The translations under genes and the position numbers were made by a program. Positions 16,293 through 23,270 of a DNA stretch of 33,376 bases are shown piece by piece. Every line of letters starts with the position of its first letter. Position 1 is the stretch's first letter. Under the pieces are notes generated by a model that was not told where the DNA came from, made no database searches, and saw nothing but the letters and a program-made list of their open reading frames with translations. Origin of the DNA: an uncultured Oscillospiraceae bacterium (lineage in GTDB: Bacteria > Bacillota > Clostridia > Oscillospirales > Oscillospiraceae). The stretch lies in the NCBI GenBank assembly GCA_934565425.1, contig CAKTHW010000007.1, positions 1 to 33,376 on the forward strand, read 5' to 3'.

Positions 16293-16961
16293 TCATCGGA
16301 AGATAGAGCGGATGAGCAGCCAAATACCCCAGATGAGAAGGACAACGGGGAGGAGGCCGATGACCAGGTTCAGGACGGAGTTCAAGATGGTGTAGCGCAT
16401 GTTCCAAAGGCCGATGGCGGCGATGACTACCAGCACGAACACCACCACCCGGAACACCGTTCCCCAACGGAGACTGGACAGGCGATCCCAAAAGGCTGCC
16501 CGCCGGTACTGGCGCTCCAACCGCCGCTGCTGCCGTTCTATCTCTCGCAGCTCCGTCTCGTAGGGGTCGGGCTGCGTGGGCTGCCGCCGGGCAGGCTCTG
16601 GCTGGGGTTGAGCACGACGGGTGGACTCCACCGTGGGGATGTCCGCCGCGGGAGCGCCGCTTTGAAATTGGGAGAAGAAATCCACTCCGCCCTGGGGCTG
16701 TTCCGGTTCCGACGGTTCTGCCGCAGACGGCGGTGTGGGGATGGGCTGGGTCTGCTGTTGCTCCTCCTGGTAGGCCCGGAGCATGGCTTCAAAGGGGTCG
16801 GCAGGCGCTGCTTTCTGTCGGCCTTGAGGTGCCATGGTGTAGCCGGCAGCCAGCAGGTCGGCATCGGGGCGGTCGTCTCGGATGGTCTGGCCGCCGCAGA
16901 AGGGGCAGCTGACCCGTTTTTTGGAGAACAGATAGCGGCAATCGTCACATCGAATGGCCAT
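16293..16961 (-). CDS. Zinc-ribbon protein with two C-terminal membrane segments
   Basis: 222 residues. Cys5, Cys8, Cys19 and Cys22 (CDDC and CPFC-GG) form an N-terminal zinc ribbon. Residues 50-135 are Pro/Gln/Glu-rich and probably disordered; 136-160 is a charged helix; 170-186 and 192-216 are hydrophobic membrane segments. The ribbon would face the cytoplasm and could act as an adaptor tethering soluble partners to the membrane. The start is fixed by AGGAGG 6 bases before the ATG; an open frame reaching 17042 overlaps the previous gene and is rejected. Last gene of the minus operon, 10 bases after its neighbour. No named family recognised. Confidence 0.8.
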   Translation of the reverse strand: MAIRCDDCRYLFSKKRVSCPFCGGQTIRDDRPDADLLAAGYTMAPQGRQKAAPADPFEAMLRAYQEEQQQTQPIPTPPSAAEPSEPEQPQGGVDFFSQFQSGAPAADIPTVESTRRAQPQPEPARRQPTQPDPYETELREIERQQRRLERQYRRAAFWDRLSSLRWGTVFRVVVFVLVVIAAIGLWNMRYTILNSVLNLVIGLLPVVLLIWGIWLLIRSIFR

Positions 16962-16971
16962 AGCGCACCTC

Positions 16972-18234
16972 CTAAAGGGTAAAGTGTTGGACGAGGATGG
17001 GGATGGGGTGGTTCTTGCCGTACAACAGACAGCCATCCCCAAGACGGGTCAGCTCCTCCGGGTTCACCACCGCCTGCTGTACCTCCCGCTGTGCCATGCC
17101 TTGGCCGTGAGAGGAGAAGATCCGGAAGGGCTCCCGGTGCCGGTCGGCGTGCCGCTCTGTCACCTGCCGGTAGTATTGCCCGATGCCGGCGGAGAAGGGG
17201 GCGGCGGCCAGGGTGCTGGAACAGGCGAAGACGAACAGCTCTTGCAGCTGCCCGAACAGGGCGGCTTGCGTGCGGTCGGATGTGTCGGTCTGCACGGCGC
17301 TGGACAGATCCTCTGCCAGGATGCCGGTGGCGTAGTGCATGCCGCTGTGCTCCTGGAGAAAGAGGGACTGGAAGCGGGGGCTGTTGGGCAGGGTGATGCC
17401 GCTGGTGACCAGCAGATAGGGGGCGTTCTGGTCGTTGAGGGCTTGTAGCTCGACAGCCAGGTAGTCCAAGATCTCTGACCGGCTGCCAGGCACGTAGATG
17501 CTGATGAGGCTCTTTTCACTCACCGCCTGGGTCAGGCTCAGCTTCGTGTGTCCGGCAAAGCCACGGGGCGTCCACAGGCACTTATTCATGGTCTGGGCAA
17601 AGGCCCGGACGGCATGAAAGGCTTTCTGCTGGCTGCCGCTCTGGGAGAGCCGTCCCATGAGCTGACCGGACAGGGGCTGGGACAGGAAGGCCAGCACGTT
17701 CCGTTCCAGGTCGGCGTAGGGCATCCGGGTCAGCTCCAGCAGCAAGTCCAGATTGTAGGGAGAAGCGCCGAAGGGGGCGGGGTGCTTGGAGAACTGGAAG
17801 CGCAGGATTTCGAGATAGTCGGACAGCACTGACCGCACCGCCTGGGTCTCCGAACGGAAGCCGTCGTCGCTGACGGGACAGAGAATGTCCAGTACGTAGC
17901 TGGCGGACAGACCGTACAGCGGGTCGTAGAAAGCGTTGGCGGCGCCGTTTGGATTGGCCAGGTACATTTGGAACTGGGCGGGCAGGCGGCGGAGAAGGGG
18001 ATTGCGGTCATAGATGCGGCCCAGATGCCCCTCCAATTGAGGGTCGTTGTGGATCAGGACCACCCCTCGTTTGCCACAGCAGCGCTCCATTTCGTGCAGC
18101 CCCACCGCCTCCCGCTGCCGCCGGGCACCGCAGAAGGCGGCGAAATTGGCCACGGTATGCTGCGGAGAGCGCACCTCCTGGAGGGAGAGACGCTGCACCT
18201 GTTGAAGGGTGCGGAAATGATGGATGTGAGCCAT
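16972..18234 (-). CDS. Degenerate VirD4/TraG-like ATPase paralogue (lacks Walker motifs)
   Basis: 420 residues. Segments line up in order with the ATPase encoded just upstream: GVVLIHNDPQLEGHLGRIY matches GVSLIFDTKGDYIAHPGFY, a strand PYLLVTSGITLP matches the Walker B strand HVFLDELKLLP, and the C-terminal QELFVFACSS...GIGQYY matches GSVIALNTGD...LFG. The Walker A loop is absent and the Walker B Asp-Glu is replaced by Thr-Ser. I infer a non-catalytic partner of the neighbouring ATPase, perhaps in a mixed ring. The start is 4 bases after the upstream stop, with GAGGTGAT as ribosome binding site overlapping it, so the two should be translationally coupled. The alignment is by eye; a search could place it elsewhere. 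Confidence 0.65.
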   Translation of the reverse strand: MAHIHHFRTLQQVQRLSLQEVRSPQHTVANFAAFCGARRQREAVGLHEMERCCGKRGVVLIHNDPQLEGHLGRIYDRNPLLRRLPAQFQMYLANPNGAANAFYDPLYGLSASYVLDILCPVSDDGFRSETQAVRSVLSDYLEILRFQFSKHPAPFGASPYNLDLLLELTRMPYADLERNVLAFLSQPLSGQLMGRLSQSGSQQKAFHAVRAFAQTMNKCLWTPRGFAGHTKLSLTQAVSEKSLISIYVPGSRSEILDYLAVELQALNDQNAPYLLVTSGITLPNSPRFQSLFLQEHSGMHYATGILAEDLSSAVQTDTSDRTQAALFGQLQELFVFACSSTLAAAPFSAGIGQYYRQVTERHADRHREPFRIFSSHGQGMAQREVQQAVVNPEELTRLGDGCLLYGKNHPIPILVQHFTL

Positions 18235-18238
18235 AAGA

Positions 18239-19588
18239 TCACCTCAAATAGGGGTCTTTTTCGAAGAAAAAGAGGAATGGTTCTGCCTGGGAGGCCAGTC
18301 CCACCACGGCGTGTCCCGGCTGTAATTGCTGAATGTGCCAGTGTTCTACGCTGAACCCGTCCCGCTCCCGGTCGATAGGAGTGTGACTGCCGTTTTCGTA
18401 CCGGTAGGCGGTGACGTTGGGGCCGAAGAGACGGGTCACGTAGTCCCGGGAGGCGTAGTCGCCGGTGTTCAGGGCGATGACCGAGCCGAAGCCGCCCAGG
18501 ATGACCTGACCGGCTTCTTGGCCGTAGGTGGTGTAGATCTGTCCCACGCTTTGCAGTCCTGCTACCACGGACACCTTCTTGCTGCGGCCGAAGTTCAGGG
18601 CGTCCTCCAGGTGAGTTACCTTGGGCAGCAGTTTCAGCTCGTCTAAGAACACGTGGGTGTGCCCGTTGGCCTCGGTGCTCAGCGCTTCCTTCAGCGCCAA
18701 ATCCACCAGCAGCCGGTACATGGGCGTCATGACTTCACCCAGTGCCAGGTCGTACAGGAGAAAGATGTTCCGTCCGCCCTTTTGCCGGATGGCCTGGCGG
18801 ATGGAGAAGGAGGGGTGCGTGGGGGAGGGCTTTTGGCAAAAGACCCCCTGGAAGCAGTCATAGAGCATACTCCGCAGCTCGCCGAACACGCCCAACGCCT
18901 GGTTGCTGGAGCCGTCGCCGATGTAGGAGATGAGCCCGTGCATATCTGGATAGATACGAAAGTACTGGGCGAACTGAGCGGGGGTCTTGCGTAGCAGGAA
19001 GGCGATGAAGTCCGCGTTGTTCAGCTGTCCGGCCCACCGCTCCGGGGCGTCCCGGTGGCGGCGGATGAAGTAGATGACCATGTTGGCGAAGATGTCCCGG
19101 GCGGCGTTGGCGAAGAAAGGCTGGGTCTGAGAGCCGCGGCCCTGGAAGAGCACGTTGGCGATCTCGCGGGCGTTGCCCTCGTAGTCCACCGGGTCCTTCC
19201 CGTCCGCCAGCACCTCGTCAAAAAGGTTCCAGGTGACGCTGCGCTTCCGGTAGCGCCGGTCGTTGCCCAGGATGTAGTCTCCGTCCTGGTAAAAGCCTGG
19301 GTGGGCGATGTAGTCCCCCTTGGTGTCAAAGATGAGACTCACTCCGTCCCGTTGGCCGGAGCGGTTCCAGTGGAGGGCTTGGGCGACGATCTGGTTGAGC
19401 ACGTTGGTCTTGCCGCTGCCAGCACCGCCTAGGAGCAGGAGGTTCTTAAAAACCGTCGGCTCGTCGATGGCGAAATGCCGTCCGGTGCTCTGGTCCCGGA
19501 ACAGGAACCGAGGCGAGGCATTGGTGGGGCGATACTGCCCCTGCTGGACGGAATAGCCATATAGATTGGTCTCGCGCATCACTGCCAT
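18239..19588 (-). CDS. Soluble VirD4/TraG/TraD-like P-loop ATPase
   Basis: 449 residues. Walker A GGAGSGKT is at residues 54-61 and Walker B VFLDEL at 313-318, followed by the typical coupling-protein continuation in which LPKVTHLEDALNFGR is followed by a VAGLQSVGQIYTTYG segment (the TraG/VirD4 'DE...l..le..l..gR......lQs..ql...yG' pattern). Such enzymes are hexameric motors that move DNA or protein. Unlike conjugation coupling proteins it has no N-terminal membrane anchor, and there is no relaxase, VirB4 or pilus gene nearby. The membrane function may be supplied by the zinc-ribbon protein of the same operon. AGGAGG lies 7 bases before the ATG. Confidence 0.82.
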   Translation of the reverse strand: MAVMRETNLYGYSVQQGQYRPTNASPRFLFRDQSTGRHFAIDEPTVFKNLLLLGGAGSGKTNVLNQIVAQALHWNRSGQRDGVSLIFDTKGDYIAHPGFYQDGDYILGNDRRYRKRSVTWNLFDEVLADGKDPVDYEGNAREIANVLFQGRGSQTQPFFANAARDIFANMVIYFIRRHRDAPERWAGQLNNADFIAFLLRKTPAQFAQYFRIYPDMHGLISYIGDGSSNQALGVFGELRSMLYDCFQGVFCQKPSPTHPSFSIRQAIRQKGGRNIFLLYDLALGEVMTPMYRLLVDLALKEALSTEANGHTHVFLDELKLLPKVTHLEDALNFGRSKKVSVVAGLQSVGQIYTTYGQEAGQVILGGFGSVIALNTGDYASRDYVTRLFGPNVTAYRYENGSHTPIDRERDGFSVEHWHIQQLQPGHAVVGLASQAEPFLFFFEKDPYLR

Positions 19589-19609
19589 GGTGGTTCCTCC
19601 TGTCAGCTG

Positions 19610-20821
19610 TTATGGAGTGTAGTCGTCATCGTTGTCCTGGGTTGCCCCGTCGTCCCCCAGAGCGGCGCCGCCTAGGCTGAGACCCGTCCCAGCACCCTTG
19701 CCGTCGCTTTTGCCATCGTCCAAACCGTCGTCCTGGATGATCCCGCTGGATTCCCCAGCGGAAGGGGCAGCGTCCACTTCACCACCGCCGTCGTCATAGT
19801 CCGCCTCACCGCCGGACAACTCCACAGCACCGTCCGACTCCATGCCGTCCTCTGTGGACAGGTCGGTGGCTTCTTCGGTTTCCGTGGTCAAGCCGTCGTC
19901 CGTGAGAGAGGGTGTTTCGGCGTCATGCTCCTCTGTTTCTTCCGGAACGGCTGTGGTCTCCTCCGTCTCCTCAGGCGCTTGGGTCTCGGTGGTCTCCGGC
20001 GGAGCGGCGGCATGGGCTTCCGGATTGGCACCTGCGGCCAGGGCGCTGACCGCTTCGGGGGAGCTGGACAGGTCTGCGGAGGAGTGGATGCCGTAGTTTT
20101 CGCACAGGTCGTAGATGGCCTGATAGCTGGCGCTGGTGTTGCTGCGCACCACGTTGTCCTCCCGATCCTGGATGACGGTGGCCAAGGTCTGTTCGATGTT
20201 GGGGTCGTTGTAGTGCCGGGCGGCGTCGGACAGGGCGGTCTGGAAGGAGTCGTTCCGGGCGGAGGTGAAGTAGTCCAGCCGGGCCGGGTCGAACTTGCCG
20301 GTGGTCTGCTCGTAATCGGACAGGGCTTGCAGCGTCCGGCTCTGACCGGCGGCGTAGGCCTCCTTTTCGATGCCTTGGATGCGGTACAGGTCCCAATCCA
20401 TGTTGGGGGTGATATAAGTGCCCGGAATCTGCCCCAACTGTGTCTGGATTCCGTGGGTGCCTTCATGGTACACTGTGTCTAACGTATTCCAACTGGGCGC
20501 CAGGGCGTCGATGCGGCTCTCCACTCGGTTCCCGTTTTCGTCGAAGAAATGGGTGCAGAACTGCCCATCCCGTATCAGGTAGGTGTTCAGCCGGATGGTG
20601 CTGCCAAACTGCTCCCCGTAGGCGCTGCCCTCCATGGGGTGGTGGGTGATGAGGCAAGGCTCCACGTCGTGCTCGGCGGCGTAGCGATTGGCCACCTCCT
20701 GGCAGGCGTCCAGACGTTCCTCAAAGGACAGTCCAGCCCACTGAGCCGAGCTGAACAGGGCATGCAGCTGTCCCTGGGTGAGGGTGTCGTACCGGGTGTT
20801 GTATCCTCCTGTGTAGCTCAT
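19610..20821 (-). CDS. Putative HEXXH metallopeptidase-like protein with acidic disordered tail
   Basis: 403 residues. Residues 117-123 read VYHEGTH, giving an HEXXH zinc motif (His119, Glu120, His123), and about 30 residues later EKEAYAAGQ offers Glu154 as a gluzincin-type third ligand. Residues from about 265 to the end are low-complexity and rich in Glu, Asp, Thr and Gly, with an almost exclusively acidic charge. No signal peptide is seen, so action in the cytoplasm is likely. It lies between a 100-residue protein and the VirD4-like ATPase in one operon. The peptidase role is inferred only from the motif and its context. The start overlaps the upstream stop region by a 4-base gap, suggesting translational coupling. 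Confidence 0.7.
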   Translation of the reverse strand: MSYTGGYNTRYDTLTQGQLHALFSSAQWAGLSFEERLDACQEVANRYAAEHDVEPCLITHHPMEGSAYGEQFGSTIRLNTYLIRDGQFCTHFFDENGNRVESRIDALAPSWNTLDTVYHEGTHGIQTQLGQIPGTYITPNMDWDLYRIQGIEKEAYAAGQSRTLQALSDYEQTTGKFDPARLDYFTSARNDSFQTALSDAARHYNDPNIEQTLATVIQDREDNVVRSNTSASYQAIYDLCENYGIHSSADLSSSPEAVSALAAGANPEAHAAAPPETTETQAPEETEETTAVPEETEEHDAETPSLTDDGLTTETEEATDLSTEDGMESDGAVELSGGEADYDDGGGEVDAAPSAGESSGIIQDDGLDDGKSDGKGAGTGLSLGGAALGDDGATQDNDDDYTP

Positions 20822-20825
20822 GGGA

Positions 20826-21128
20826 TCACCGCCGTAAGATCAGTGCCTTGCCGTTTTGGGGGTCCTTCAGGTAGGCGTCCATGAGGAGGACGGCCTGGAG
20901 GTAGCTGCACCCGCGGCGCATGGCTTGGATGAGCAGGAGGGAGAACTCACCGTGCTGGAACTGCTGGGGCTTGCCGGTGTCCAGGTAGCGTCGGAGGGGG
21001 TTTTCCAGCCGGTCGTCCAGGAAGTTCCGGTACTCCTCCGCCTGCTGGGCGATGGCCTGGGGGGTCCAGGAGGGATGGTCGAGGGTGAGAAGATGTTCCA
21101 ATTCCTGGTTGGAAATGGCGTGCAGCAT
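20826..21128 (-). CDS. Small protein of unknown function
   Basis: 100 residues, predicted mostly helical, with no membrane segment or cysteine motif. It reads as a small cytoplasmic helical protein: LEHLLTLDHPSWTPQAIAQQAEEYRN followed by a helix around FSLLLIQAMRRGCSYLQAVLLMDAY. First gene of the minus operon, with AGGAGG 9 bases before the ATG and a well-formed promoter upstream. I do not recognise the family. Its place suggests a dedicated adaptor for the HEXXH protein or ATPase. Confidence 0.75.
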   Translation of the reverse strand: MLHAISNQELEHLLTLDHPSWTPQAIAQQAEEYRNFLDDRLENPLRRYLDTGKPQQFQHGEFSLLLIQAMRRGCSYLQAVLLMDAYLKDPQNGKALILRR

Positions 21129-21164
21129 GGCGGATTGCCTCCTTTTCGTGGTTCTGTGTTATCC

Positions 21165-21193
21165 AATATAGCAAATCGGCGGGGAGATGACAA
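21165..21193 (-). promoter_or_regulatory. Sigma-A-type promoter of the minus operon
   Basis: On the minus strand, TTGTCA (21193-21188), a 17-base spacer and TATATT (21170-21165). It lies about 40 bases before the start codon of the 100-residue protein. Confidence 0.7.
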
Positions 21194-21253
21194 TAGGAAA
21201 CATCACAAAAACGAATAAATTTTCTTTTTCTTCACTAAACTTCATATTTTCTC

Positions 21254-21282
21254 TTGCGGTTGCATCTGTTCCGTGCTATAGT
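21254..21282 (+). promoter_or_regulatory. Sigma-A-type promoter of the XRE/Hsp70/AAA operon
   Basis: TTGCGG (21254-21259), a 17-base spacer and TATAGT (21277-21282; 5 of 6), 36 bases before the XRE start codon. The two divergent promoters are only about 60 bases apart, so one bound regulator could affect both. Confidence 0.65.
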
Positions 21283-21317
21283 GACAACAGAGGAAATGAC
21301 GACAGGAGGATCATACC

Positions 21318-21686
21318 ATGAATCAGGATATTGCACAGGAGATCATCATTTTAAGAGCAAAGCACGGCTGGACCCAGCAGATGCTGGCGGAGAAGCTAGG
21401 AACCACCCAACGCACCATTGCCGCCTGGGAGTCCGGCGTCTCCAATCCCCGTAAGACCATGCGCGTGCGCATCGCCCAGGCCTTCGGACTACCGGACAAC
21501 TACTTTTTAGAGCGGACAGAGGAGGATTCTGCCCAAGGGCAGATAGAAAAGATCATCAAACAAATAGATGGTGTGCTCTCTGAGTCAGAGCAATTTGGCA
21601 CAGAGGAGGGCAAGCGGAAGATACTGAAACGCTTCCAAGAGGTGCTTTCAGAATTTCCCGCAGAGGATACAGACCGAAAAAAATAA
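21318..21686 (+). CDS. XRE-family helix-turn-helix regulator
   Basis: 122 residues. Residues 6-60 form a lambda-repressor-like HTH: WTQQMLAEKLGTTQRTIAAWESG, shown here as the core (Q..LAekLg.tqrtIaaWE.G), followed by NPRKTMRVRIAQAFGL. The remainder is a charged helical tail that may dimerise. As first gene of the plus operon and adjacent to two divergent promoters, it probably autoregulates and controls both operons. AGGAGG lies 8 bases before the ATG; the next gene follows after 22 bases. Confidence 0.9.
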   Translation: MNQDIAQEIIILRAKHGWTQQMLAEKLGTTQRTIAAWESGVSNPRKTMRVRIAQAFGLPDNYFLERTEEDSAQGQIEKIIKQIDGVLSESEQFGTEEGKRKILKRFQEVLSEFPAEDTDRKK

Positions 21687-21708
21687 GAGATAAGAATGGA
21701 GAAACAAC

Positions 21709-23256
21709 ATGGCAATCATCGGAATTGACTTTGGCAACTACAATACCTTCCCTTGCTTCATTTCGGATTTCGACTCTGGCACCCGTATGGGCGGTACGGT
21801 CCACGACCTGCTGCCCAGCGGCCTGCAGGATGGCATCCCCAGCGTGTTCTACTACTCCAAAAAGGTAGGCGTGCTCTGTGGGGAAGAGGCGGTGCGCACC
21901 CGTGCTCGGCCGGTGAGCAATCGCATCCGCAATCTGAAACGGCACCTGGGTGACTCCATCACCCTGGACGACCGCACCATCTCCTATGGCGAGGCCATCA
22001 CCAGTGTCATCCAGCACTGCGTCCGCCGTGCCAACGAGCAGCTCCACGCCGGCTGGCAGATGACCACCAACCAGATCTCCCTGTCCTATCCCGCCTCCTA
22101 TACCTCCGCCCAGCTCCAGCGGCTCATCGAGCTGGCCGAGCAGGCCACCCTGGCGGACGGCACGCCGGTGAAGGTGGTGGGCACCATCCGGGAGCCGGCA
22201 GCGGCAGCCCTGGACTATCTGGCGGAGTACGCACAGACCAAGGAGGAGACCACCGTCCTGACCTACGACCTGGGCGGCGGCACCTTCGACCTGGCCTTGG
22301 TGGCGGCCTATCCCGGCGGACGGGAGAACCGGGAGGGCGGTATCTACTACTATGACACCATCGCCCACGGCGGTTTGTCCAACGTGGGCGGCACGGAGTT
22401 TGACAAGGTGGTGTATCAGTTGGTGCTCTCCAAGCTGGACGTGCCCTTGAAGTCGATCCATAAGAACACCCTGCAGCGTCAGGCGGAGGCCATCAAGATC
22501 GCCCTGAGCACCGACGATTATGTGGAGGAAGAGCTGTTCTACGAGGACGACTTCCTGCCCTTCCAGATCACCCAGCAGGAGTTTGAAGAAGCCGCCAGCG
22601 GACTGCTCCAGCAGACCATCGACGCCACCCGGCAGATGCTCCTGGAGCATCCCAACCAGCAGCCGGAGCTGATCCTGCTCACCGGCGGCGCCAGCAAGAT
22701 GCCCATGGTCAAGAAGGCCTTGGAGGAGGCACTGCCCCAATTCAAGGACCGCATCATCTACTTCCGTCCCAGCCGCGCCATCGCCTACGGCGCCGCTCGC
22801 TTCGGCACGGCAGAGGTGAACCAGGACCCGGCAGGCGATACGACCATGGTGCAGCAGCGGACCGTCTTTGACCTGGGCGTCCGCTTCTATAACGGCACGG
22901 ACGACAAGGTGGGCCATATCGCCACCTACATCCCCGCAGGCACCCCCATCCCCTATGCCGGGGAGTATCATGGCTCCCGCACCCTGCATGAGAATCAGCG
23001 CTATTCCGGGTTCGAGGTGTACGAGGCAGTGGTCTCCAACCCGGATCGGAACAACGTGTTTGAGGACTACGTCCAGATCATGGAGGTGACCGTGGATCAT
23101 GGAGAAGGCGGTGTGCCTGTGGGCACGGAGAACGAGAGCCGCCTCCAGGTGGACAAGCTGGGGGTGCTGACCATTCAGGCGCGGATGAAAACAGACAATG
23201 GGATGAAACCCGTCGAGAGTACGGTGCAGCTGACCAACCTCAGCAGCTCCGTTTGA
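21709..23256 (+). CDS. Hsp70-like chaperone ATPase, short form (first copy)
   Basis: 515 residues. Phosphate-1 loop GIDFGNYNT (residues 5-13), LKRHLG (Lys78, the position of DnaK's catalytic lysine), the linker-side segment IREPAAAALDYL, phosphate-2 loop DLGGGTFD (187-194) and adenosine motif GGASKMP (326-332) give a complete Hsp70 nucleotide-binding domain. The last 140 residues resemble a substrate-binding beta-sandwich (YIPAGTPIP, then ENQRYSGFEVYE), but the helical lid of DnaK is missing, so the protein is about 120 residues shorter than DnaK. It is expected to bind client or partner proteins with ATP control. It is not the housekeeping dnaK, which normally sits with grpE and dnaJ. Confidence 0.9.
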   Translation: MAIIGIDFGNYNTFPCFISDFDSGTRMGGTVHDLLPSGLQDGIPSVFYYSKKVGVLCGEEAVRTRARPVSNRIRNLKRHLGDSITLDDRTISYGEAITSVIQHCVRRANEQLHAGWQMTTNQISLSYPASYTSAQLQRLIELAEQATLADGTPVKVVGTIREPAAAALDYLAEYAQTKEETTVLTYDLGGGTFDLALVAAYPGGRENREGGIYYYDTIAHGGLSNVGGTEFDKVVYQLVLSKLDVPLKSIHKNTLQRQAEAIKIALSTDDYVEEELFYEDDFLPFQITQQEFEEAASGLLQQTIDATRQMLLEHPNQQPELILLTGGASKMPMVKKALEEALPQFKDRIIYFRPSRAIAYGAARFGTAEVNQDPAGDTTMVQQRTVFDLGVRFYNGTDDKVGHIATYIPAGTPIPYAGEYHGSRTLHENQRYSGFEVYEAVVSNPDRNNVFEDYVQIMEVTVDHGEGGVPVGTENESRLQVDKLGVLTIQARMKTDNGMKPVESTVQLTNLSSSV

Positions 23257-23270
23257 GTAGGAGAACCACA

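Noticed and set aside
16293..21128. Conjugative or type IV secretion element, because of the VirD4-like ATPase
   Set aside because: No relaxase, VirB4, pilin, transfer origin, integrase or attachment repeats are visible, and the ATPase lacks the membrane anchor.
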